Virus record (IMG/VR): IMGVR_UViG_3300037189_026252
Coordinates: 1-39,692 of that record
Length of the DNA stretch: 39,692 nucleotides
DNA from: a virus
Direction: 5' to 3' (one strand)
The first letter of the stretch is position 1, and the number at the start of each line of letters is the position of its first letter. Positions 12,244 to 19,800 of this stretch are shown one piece after another. Position numbers and translations under genes: made by a program. Below the pieces are notes generated by a model. That model did not search any database. It had not been told where the DNA came from and saw nothing but the letters and a program-made list of their open reading frames with translations.

Positions 12244-12757
12244 TTTCGGCGCTCTGCGCGAAATTAAAAACTGGCCTGGGTATTTCCTTCATATTAGTGA
12301 AACTGGAATTGACATTTATTCCACTCGGCATAAACCAAACTCATATTATAAAATGAAGCTTCAGGTGAATACAGGGGGATACCTGATAGTGGGGCTAACT
12401 CGTACGGATACAATCCAAAAAAAAGTGAGACTTCATCGCTTGATTGCGGAAACTCTAATTCCTAATCCACATAATCTAGAATGTGTAGACCATATTGATG
12501 GAAATAAATTAAATAATTTTCCATCAAATCTCCAATGGATTACCAATAGAGATAACACATTAAAAGCCAATGCAATGGGTTTATGGGGAACTCCTCCCAA
12601 AAAGTATCAAATTCATCATGAAGATGGAAGAGTTCAAATCATAGAAAATGCACGTAAATTTGCAAGAGATCATGGCTACGATAATTCGAGCATTATTTCG
12701 ATTGCCAATGGCCGTCGCAATCGACACTACGATATTATAAAAGTAATTACATTATGA
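12221..12757 (+). CDS. HNH homing endonuclease (NUMOD4-HNH-NUMOD1 layout)
   Basis: REIKNWPGYFLHISETG (about residues 14-30) is a NUMOD4-type DNA-recognition segment. HRLIAETLIPNP, VDHIDGNKLNN and NLQWITNRDN make up the HNH_3 nuclease core with its catalytic histidines. The C-terminal part (about 125-170, ENARKFARDHGYDNSSII, SIANGRR) is a NUMOD1-like helix-turn-helix. This is a free-standing mobile endonuclease. It starts inside the end of the glycosyltransferase gene and stops in an ATGA overlap with the next gene, so it has slipped between two genes without breaking either. GTG 12206 in the same frame is an alternative start. No ribosome-binding site is visible, so it may depend on coupling to glycosyltransferase translation. 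Confidence 0.85.
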   Translation: MKKQEFCDFGALREIKNWPGYFLHISETGIDIYSTRHKPNSYYKMKLQVNTGGYLIVGLTRTDTIQKKVRLHRLIAETLIPNPHNLECVDHIDGNKLNNFPSNLQWITNRDNTLKANAMGLWGTPPKKYQIHHEDGRVQIIENARKFARDHGYDNSSIISIANGRRNRHYDIIKVITL

Positions 12758-12909
12758 TAAATATCCTATATGATGGAAGAATCATTTATCACAACATAAA
12801 TGAGGAAGAAATTTCACAAATACTTCTTGAATTGGCATCCGACGAAACTATTGACCAAACCAAAATTGAAATTGAGGAAATTGAATACGGAAGATCGAGT
12901 AAGAATTGA
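12754..12909 (+). CDS. Small acidic hypothetical protein (51 aa)
   Basis: ATG 12754 overlaps the endonuclease stop as ATGA. The product begins MINILYDGRIIYHNINEEEI and continues in the same acidic style (SQILLELASDE, IEIEEIEYG) with a beta-strand then helix pattern, like short proteins seen in T4-like cyanophages. In the alternative frame of this stretch the translation is unnaturally Lys/Leu-rich, which suggests that this frame is the real one up to about 12880. GATAAATA at 12756-12763 resembles a late promoter for the next gene. Confidence 0.5.
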   Translation: MINILYDGRIIYHNINEEEISQILLELASDETIDQTKIEIEEIEYGRSSKN

Positions 12910-13330
12910 TATAGAAGAATGGTTAATCAGAGTCTCTGAAGTTCGTCCCGAACTCGGAGGCTTTTCTATATGTCCTTTTGCCAAAAAAGCAAAATATAAG
13001 ATATTGAATATCGATATTGATAAAATTTATCCTATTGAAAACTATGACGTCATCATTTATGTGATTCAAGAAGAGAATTTAGATATCATTAATTCGTGGG
13101 TTCAATTTTATAATCAAAAATATTCGGAATGGCTTTTCTTTGAGGACTGTGCTTCTTATGATACATTCATAAATGGCGTTCAGACAAATAATGGCCTACA
13201 CAATTTAATTCTAGGGCAACCTAAAGAAGAACTTAAAAAATTTAGAGAAATATTGAAGAAGACGAATTACTACTCCTATTGGTCTCAAGAATACTATAAC
13301 GAAATTATGAGTTCGGCTTCCGAATCATAG
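12881..13330 (+). CDS. Conserved phage hypothetical protein (about 149 aa)
   Basis: The start is uncertain. TTG 12881, which follows TTGAGGAAA, gives (M)NTEDRVRIDIEEWLIRV. The frame is open back to ATG 12800, but that extension overlaps the acidic 51-aa gene and reads as a low-complexity basic peptide. The core SICPFAKKAKYKI is reminiscent of the 'CPFA' motif of DUF1415-type proteins. WLFFEDCASYDTFINGVQTN and NYYSYWSQEY follow. Function is unknown. Its last 26 nt overlap the end of the convergent minus-strand gene. Confidence 0.6.
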   Translation: MNTEDRVRIDIEEWLIRVSEVRPELGGFSICPFAKKAKYKILNIDIDKIYPIENYDVIIYVIQEENLDIINSWVQFYNQKYSEWLFFEDCASYDTFINGVQTNNGLHNLILGQPKEELKKFREILKKTNYYSYWSQEYYNEIMSSASES

Positions 13331-13682
13331 TATCTGAAACTGAAAAATCTTTATTTCTTCCTTTATTTGAAACAAAGCCAAATCTTTTATAAAAAGTATC
13401 TAATTTCTTTTTATATCTTGGTTCGGATTGTTGTGAAAGAGTTATTCTCTGTTTTTGTTTATCGGCTGACTTAGTTAACCCTTTCATGAATTTAGAGCCA
13501 ATTCCCTTTCCTCTTAATTCTTTTGGAACTTCTAACGAATGTAATTTCACATCACCTTGATGGCTGTTCACCACATGAGCCTTCATGCCAGGATATTTTC
13601 TCTCATAATTACGACCAATTGTGATATGTGCATCCTGTTTTGGTGATTTGCCTTCTTTTATAAACTGTGAATATGTCTTCAT
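13305..13682 (-). CDS. Internal head protein-like GNAT acetyltransferase (copy 1)
   Basis: The first 11 residues, MKTYSQFIKEG, match the capsid-targeting sequence of T4 internal proteins (MKTYQEFIAE). FIKE|G fits the gp21 prohead protease cleavage rule (hydrophobic-x-Glu, then a small residue). The remainder is a GNAT fold: SLEVPKELRGKGIGSKFMKG (about residues 49-68) is motif A with an intact R-G-K-G-I-G acetyl-CoA loop, and YKKKLDTFYKRFGF is the typical motif B end. I infer a protein packaged in the head and released into the host. The ATG overlaps the stop of the upstream paralog, and the gene is last in a late operon. The 3' end overlaps the convergent plus-strand gene by 26 nt. The acetylation target is unknown. 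Confidence 0.72.
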   Translation of the reverse strand: MKTYSQFIKEGKSPKQDAHITIGRNYERKYPGMKAHVVNSHQGDVKLHSLEVPKELRGKGIGSKFMKGLTKSADKQKQRITLSQQSEPRYKKKLDTFYKRFGFVSNKGRNKDFSVSDTMIRKPNS

Positions 13683-14068
13683 TTTGGCTTCCGAATCATA
13701 GGATGAGGTGCGATATCTTTGGTATCGTTATTTTCGAATCCATGATTATTATACCAAGTATTCAACTTTTTCTTATATCCTCTTTCTGCTACTGGTTTTA
13801 CACTAACGGGTAGTTTATTTTTGTCGGCATATCTTGTAATGCCCTTAACAAATCTTGATCCTTTTTTCTTTCCTCTCTCTTTCTTATTTACATTAATTAG
13901 ACCAATATATACATGCTCTTTTTGTTTTCCGTCTTGAGTGGCTGGACGGTGCTGTACATTAAAATTGGAACCTGGATTTTTCCTATCCCAATTTCTTGTG
14001 ATGGTCTTCATTACCTCATCGTGTGACTTTTTCTCGGCTTCTGTAATAAACTGGGAATATGTTTTCAT
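13679..14068 (-). CDS. Internal head protein-like GNAT-related protein (copy 2)
   Basis: It starts MKTYSQFITEA, again a T4-like capsid-targeting sequence with a predicted cut at FITE|A. The body is paralogous to the downstream gene: NKKERGKKKGSRFVKGITRY aligns with its motif A, YKKKLNTWYNNHGF with its motif B, and both end in MIRKP. Here the acetyl-CoA loop reads R-G-K-K-K-G, with Lys replacing Gly and Ile, so catalysis may be impaired or altered. The protein is strongly basic after cleavage, which suits packaging with DNA. Stop and start codons overlap those of both neighbours (ATGA), indicating coupled translation. Confidence 0.7.
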   Translation of the reverse strand: MKTYSQFITEAEKKSHDEVMKTITRNWDRKNPGSNFNVQHRPATQDGKQKEHVYIGLINVNKKERGKKKGSRFVKGITRYADKNKLPVSVKPVAERGYKKKLNTWYNNHGFENNDTKDIAPHPMIRKPK

Positions 14069-14277
14069 GACTCAGATGTTCTTTTAACACTATAGATATT
14101 TGCCCCATACTCTTGATTCAATTTATCGGCTTTTCTACCAGCACTTTTTCTGGTTTTATATGAAGATTTATTTACTCTAACTGCTTCAGATGATCCAACT
14201 TTTGTCCCATCAATAGTTGTGTTTCCGCGATAAATGTCAAAGGGTGCCTCGGAGATGAATTGTCTATATGTCTTCAT
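14065..14277 (-). CDS. Small internal head protein-like protein (70 aa)
   Basis: MKTYRQFISEA is the third copy of the capsid-targeting motif, with a predicted cut at FISE|A leaving about 60 basic residues (RVNKSSYKTRKSAGRKADKL). No enzymatic domain is visible. It is the first gene of the minus-strand operon, 23 nt downstream of a late-type promoter. Size, charge and leader resemble T4 internal proteins of the IP type, which are packaged in hundreds of copies and injected with DNA. Its function after injection is unknown. Confidence 0.68.
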   Translation of the reverse strand: MKTYRQFISEAPFDIYRGNTTIDGTKVGSSEAVRVNKSSYKTRKSAGRKADKLNQEYGANIYSVKRTSES

Positions 14278-14300
14278 TTCTCTTGTAGTATCACATAAAA

Positions 14301-14309
14301 GTATTTATG
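14301..14309 (-). promoter_or_regulatory. Late promoter of the internal-protein operon (CATAAATAC)
   Basis: On the minus strand CATAAATAC matches the T4-type/cyanophage late motif (NATAAATA). It ends 23 nt before the ATG at 14277. Late timing is expected for proteins that must enter the prohead. Confidence 0.6.
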
Positions 14310-14380
14310 AATTCCTAAATATCCTCGGTGATTTAGAAACCACCAAAAAAAAGTTTCTCTTAACCCATTAAGGAGACAAA

Positions 14381-14572
14381 ATGACTGATCGTAACGTAAA
14401 ATTTATGCAAGAAACCTGGGGAACTACCAGTCTTGTGACTGACTATCAACCCACAAAAAAGAAAATGCTTCGGGAAGTTTCAACTGAAAAATTCCTAGAT
14501 GAAAAACTGAATGAGGAGACTGAAATTTTTGATAATTGGGATTATGGACTTGAATCTTTTCACGCTAAATAA
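14381..14572 (+). CDS. Small hypothetical protein (63 aa)
   Basis: A strong AAGGAG ribosome-binding site lies 5 nt before the ATG. The product (MTDRNVKFMQETWGTTSLV followed by an acidic helical second half) is not recognised. It lies between the divergent internal-protein operon and gp25, at the head of the structural gene block. CCTAAATATCC (about 14313-14323) may be a degenerate late promoter for it. Confidence 0.6.
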   Translation: MTDRNVKFMQETWGTTSLVTDYQPTKKKMLREVSTEKFLDEKLNEETEIFDNWDYGLESFHAK

Positions 14573-14575
14573 ATA
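14568..14575 (+). promoter_or_regulatory. Possible late promoter variant before gp25
   Basis: AATAAATA differs from TATAAATA at one position and lies 18 nt before the gp25 ATG, across the stop of the preceding gene. The sequence around it is AT-rich, so a chance match is possible. Confidence 0.3.
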
Positions 14576-14593
14576 ATAAAACATTAATTTAAA

Positions 14594-14986
14594 ATGGCGA
14601 TTAGGTCCAGTCGAGGTTTCAAAGATATTAGTGCAACATTTCAAATTAATCCTCTAAATCGGGATGCGATTGCAATTAAAAATGAGACCGCAATCTCTAG
14701 GGCCGTTCGTAATCTAATTTTTACTATTGTAGGTGAGGTTCCATATTCTGATGTTGGAAGTTCGGTAAACAAACTTCTTTTTGAGAATATGGATTCTCTC
14801 ACCTCATCAGTATTAGAATCAGAAATACAAAATACATTAAGACTTGAACCTAGAATTAGAGTTATAGATGTTAAAGTATTTCCGAATTATGAAAATAATG
14901 AGTTCAATGTTACTCTCACATATAATATCGTTGGAATCGATGTTCCGGCTCAACAATTAACCCTAGCACTCGTTTCGGCAAGATAA
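14594..14986 (+). CDS. 25: Baseplate wedge subunit gp25
   Basis: This 130-residue protein is a typical GPW/gp25-family member: FKDISATFQINPLNRDAIAI near the start, the core ETAISRAVRNLIFTIVGEVPY, and the LRLEPRI and VDVPAQ-like strands at the end. In T4-like phages gp25 joins gp6 and gp53 in the wedge core that drives sheath attachment. Length is right for the family. Its stop overlaps the gp6 start (TAATG). Confidence 0.93.
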   Translation: MAIRSSRGFKDISATFQINPLNRDAIAIKNETAISRAVRNLIFTIVGEVPYSDVGSSVNKLLFENMDSLTSSVLESEIQNTLRLEPRIRVIDVKVFPNYENNEFNVTLTYNIVGIDVPAQQLTLALVSAR

Positions 14987-16884
14987 TGTCTCTTACTCAA
15001 TTTACAAATTTAGATTTTGACCAAATTAAGGAATCTATACGGGATTATTTAAGAGCTAGTAGTGATTTTACTGACTATGATTTTGAGGGATCTAATTTTA
15101 CAGTCTTAATCAATACTCTTGCATACAATACCTACATTAATTCATATAATGCCACTGCAATTTGTAATGAGGTATTTTTAGATAGTGCTACTCTACGTGA
15201 AAACGTAATCTTAAGAGCAAAAGAAATAGGTTATTTACCTAGATCCAGAACCGCAGCCAGAGCAAATATTTCTTTTTTCGTAGATACCACAAATTTAACC
15301 ACAAATCCACTAACACTAACTCTAAAAAGAGGAACTGTTGCTGTTACTTCGGCTCGGTTTAACTCTACTAATTATACATTTTCAATTTTAGAAGATATTA
15401 CAGTACCTGTAGTAGATGGTTTGGCATTTTTTGACAATATTACTGTATATGAAGGCAACTATATTGTTCAAAATTACACTTTTACATCAAATCAGCGAAT
15501 TATCTTGAGTAATATTGGTATTGACACCTCTCTATTGTCCGTGAGTGTCAGAAGTAGTGAAACATCCACATTTACTCAAAAATATAACTTAAGTAAAGAC
15601 ATATTTGACGTAAATTTTGAGTCAAAAGTCTTCTTTATTCAAGAAATAGAAGATGAAAGATACGAAATTTTCTTCGGTGATGACATTTTTGGCAAAAAGT
15701 TAGATAATGGTAATTATATTGACATCTCATATATTACTTGTCTTGGTGAAGAGGCTAATGGTGCCACTGGATTTACATTCTCTGGTCGAATTTTCGACAA
15801 TAATGGAGGTATTGTAACTAGTGATATATCAAGAGTAACAGTAAATACTCCTGCTTTCGGTGGTAAAACGATTGAATCAGTAGATTCCATCAAAAAATAC
15901 GCCCCAAAGATATACTCAGCGCAGAATAGAGCAGTAACTTCAGCTGACTATGAGGCAATTGTACAGAAGATTTATCCTGAAGTCGAATCTATTTCTGCAT
16001 TTGGTGGTGAAAACTTAAATCCACCACAATATGGCAAGGTCTTTATTAGTGTAAAGCCAGTAAATGGCCCATTTTTATCAAATAAAATCAAAGATAATAT
16101 CAAAACGACTCTACGTAAATATGCTGTTGCTGGAATTGTCCCAGAAATTATTGACCTAAAGTACCTCTACATTGAATTTGATTCATCCATATACTATAAT
16201 TCCAATTTTACAATATCCACTGATGGTCTAAAGTCAAATGTGTTAGAGATCGTAAATGCTTATTCTAGATCATCAGAATTAAATAAATATGGTGCAAGAT
16301 TTAAATATAGTAAATTTTTAAATCTAATTGATGAATCATCCGAAGCAATTACATCAAACATTACAAAAATTTCTATTCGTAGAGATCTACGAGCAGAAGT
16401 AAACAAAATTGCAACATATGAAATCTGCTATGGGAATGCGTTTCATATTGCAAATTTAAATGGAAATAACATTAAATCATCCGGTTTTTATATTCCTGGC
16501 ATAGCTTCGCCCGTATATCTCTCAGATATTCCAACTACAGCAGATACTGGTTCATTATTTCTTTTCACGACTCCAGATAATCAAACAATTAATATAGTAA
16601 AAAGAAATATAGGTGAGATAAATTATGTCAAAGGTGAAATTATATTATACCCTCTAAATATTAGAGACACCGTTAAAAAGTACGGATTTGATAATATTAT
16701 AGAAATTTCGGTTACACCAAAATCAAATGATGTAATTGCGTTACAAGACTTATATTTACAATTAGATGTTTCTAATAGTATAGTTAATATGGTGATTGAT
16801 AATATTTCATCTGGGGCTGATATCACAGGGTCTAATTACATTAGTACATCAAGTTATTCAGAAAATATATTTACTAGAAAATGA
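14986..16884 (+). CDS. 6: Baseplate wedge subunit gp6
   Basis: At 632 residues it is close to T4 gp6 (660). The N-terminal part has QIKESIRDYLRASSDFTDYDFEGSN-type sequence, then an FFGDDIFGKKLDNG block (about residues 230-243), and the J-like segment IESVDSIKKYAPKIYSAQNR (about 292-311) followed by AVTSADYEAIVQ. gp6 dimers form the inter-wedge ring of the baseplate. The gene is translationally coupled to gp25 upstream and overlaps the next gene by ATGA. Confidence 0.92.
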   Translation: MSLTQFTNLDFDQIKESIRDYLRASSDFTDYDFEGSNFTVLINTLAYNTYINSYNATAICNEVFLDSATLRENVILRAKEIGYLPRSRTAARANISFFVDTTNLTTNPLTLTLKRGTVAVTSARFNSTNYTFSILEDITVPVVDGLAFFDNITVYEGNYIVQNYTFTSNQRIILSNIGIDTSLLSVSVRSSETSTFTQKYNLSKDIFDVNFESKVFFIQEIEDERYEIFFGDDIFGKKLDNGNYIDISYITCLGEEANGATGFTFSGRIFDNNGGIVTSDISRVTVNTPAFGGKTIESVDSIKKYAPKIYSAQNRAVTSADYEAIVQKIYPEVESISAFGGENLNPPQYGKVFISVKPVNGPFLSNKIKDNIKTTLRKYAVAGIVPEIIDLKYLYIEFDSSIYYNSNFTISTDGLKSNVLEIVNAYSRSSELNKYGARFKYSKFLNLIDESSEAITSNITKISIRRDLRAEVNKIATYEICYGNAFHIANLNGNNIKSSGFYIPGIASPVYLSDIPTTADTGSLFLFTTPDNQTINIVKRNIGEINYVKGEIILYPLNIRDTVKKYGFDNIIEISVTPKSNDVIALQDLYLQLDVSNSIVNMVIDNISSGADITGSNYISTSSYSENIFTRK

Positions 16885-19800
16885 GAATTTCCGTTTCAAG
16901 CATTGTTGATTCACAATTACCATCCTTTGTTAGGGAGGAATATCCTCTTTTTTCTGAATTCTTAAAACAATATTATCTGTCAGATGTAAGTCAAGATTTA
17001 GTTCAAAATTTGGACAAAAATCTAGACCTGGATGTAATTTTTAATCTTAGAACAACCGCAATATTATCAACAGAGTTGGATTTCAACGATGATGTTGTTT
17101 ATGTTGATAATACTGAAGGATTTCCTGATTCTTATGGTCTAATAAAGATAGACGATGAAATTATATTATACACCTCAAAAACTGCAACGGAATTTATAGG
17201 TTGTTCTAGGGGATTTAGTGGAATATCAAATATAGATAAAAATTCTCTAGAATTTTCATCCACTCAAACCGAACAACATGCTGATAACAGTATTGTATAT
17301 AATTTAAGTATATTATTTCTACAGAAATTCGCATTTAATGTAAAGAAGAAAATTTCTCCTGGATTTGAAGAAAGAGAATTCTTTTCGACATTAAATGGGT
17401 CGAATTTTATAAAAAATATAAAATCTTTTTATACCTCTAAGGGATCGGATGAATCATTCAGAATCCTTTTTGGGGCGCTTTATGGTAAAGCCGTTGAGGT
17501 TATTAGGCCAAGAGACTTTTTAATTCGACCATCTGATGCTCAATATAAGCTCACTAAAGATCTTGCGATTGAAGTAATTGAGGGTGATCCATATCAACTA
17601 TTAAACTCCACTGTTTATCAAGATGCAACCGATTTTATCGAGCCCGCACAAGGTACAATTATTGATATCACAAAAACTCTAAGAAATAATAAAGAGTATT
17701 TTATTATAAGTCTTGATTACTCATATAATCGAGACGTTGATGTGTCTGGAACAACTCGTAGTGAATTTAGTATACACCCAAAAACATTTTCAACCTCTAG
17801 TGTTTTAGAAGAATCTACTTATATTGATGTCGATTCCACGGTTGGATTTCCTGAATCAGGTGAATTAGAAATAGATCTGGCCGATGGTAGTTCCTTTATT
17901 ATAAATTATCTTTCTAAAACTCTTACTCAATTTTTAGAGTGTTCGAATATACTATCTAATATCCCAGAGAAGACTGAAATCAAAACCACCGATTTTATCT
18001 ATGGTATAGGTATCGATGATTCTAAAATTTTGATGAAAGTCACTGGAGTTTTAGGTAATATTGATTATATTGATGAAACTTATGGTTATTTACCTAGTGA
18101 AAAGATAAAAATCGCAACTCTAGGTGAAGATTCTAAAGATTTAAAGTCTAATAATTGGTTTTTCAATGTGCCGGTCACATATGATGTGGAACAAATTGAA
18201 ATATCTGATATTTCTGATATTTCATATCGAGTAAAGACCTACGATACTCACACTTTCTTAATTGGTGATACATTTACTTTATATGCTTCGGATGGTATTG
18301 TAACTAATGGGGCTATACTTTTTGTTGAAAACAAAAATAATGTAATAATTAGAGGCCAGGGATTATTAAATCTAAATTTAACACATAAAATAAGAAAAAA
18401 TATATCGAAGGTTAATATTGTTGACGAAAAATATTTAAATTTAAATACATATAGTTCAAATGTTGAAAATGTTTACTTGGATTATGGTGAAAATCTTTAT
18501 ATAGCTTCCTCTTCATTACCAACATATTCAAATTATTCTCTAGAAATCAAAGATTTTGTACTTAAAATCCCAGCCGGTAATTATACAGGACTCAATCAAA
18601 TTGATTTTACTGCTCCTCACAGCCTTTTCACTGGGGATTCAGTCGTTTATCGAGCAGCAAATGCAGAAAATTCTATTGCTATTTTAGGAATATATTATGT
18701 AGAAAAAGTTTCCGATAATTCTATAAAATTAGCACGAAGTCTGGATAATATTGAGAAACAATTATATGTAACTTTTGATGGAGTGATAAATTCAGGATTT
18801 GAAAGCGAATTAAGCCCAACACGATTCAATGACGTTAACTTAAATAAATTAGAAATCAAGCCACAAGCTGAACTCAAAAAGTTATTCACACCTGAAATAG
18901 CACTGGTAAAAGAAGATACTTTGCCTGGAACTACGGGAATACTAATAAATGGAGTTGAGGTATCCAATTACAAATCTGAGGATGTTGTTTTTTATGGTGG
19001 ATTATCTAAGATTGAGATATCTTCTGGTGGTGATGGGTATAATGTACTAAATCCTCCAGAGATTCTAGTTACCGATTCTGTTGGATATGGGGCATCTTTA
19101 ATTCCAGCAATAGAAGGCGTTCTTGAAAGAATCGATATAATAAATCCTGGTTTTGGGTATATTGAACAACCGATTATTTCTATCGTTGGTGGATCTGGTT
19201 CTGGGGCAAAAGCAACTACTAAATTAACTACCTTCACACACAGTGTTAATTTTAATGCAGAAACTCTTGTAAATTTAACAAATGATACTGTAGAATTTTT
19301 AGAAGATCATAAATTTAGACCAGGCGAAGAAGTAATTTATATAACAAATCAACAGAAAAATGTTTCAGGTATTACTACAGAATCTGCATACTATGTTGAG
19401 GTCGTTGATAGAACAAAAGTTAAATTCCATTCCACTTTAGATAACGCAATTTCTGGTATTAATACTGTAAACTTAACTGGATTTGGTGTTGGTATACATG
19501 CTGTGGTTTCTAAAAAACCAAAGAATAAAATATCACAAATTAATATTATCGACCCAGGTACTGGATATAAGAATAAAAAGGTAAAAGCATCTGGTATTAA
19601 CACTGCTTCAAATGTAATCATTATTCCAAATCATGAGTATGTTAATGGTGAAATCATTAAATATTACCCAACAAATCAATCGATATCTGGTTTATCTACT
19701 GTAGTAAATTATTATGTTACTGTTGTAGATAATCAAAGCATAAGACTTTCTGGAATATCGACAATTGACCGACCAGATTCACAGTATATCAAAAAAGAAT

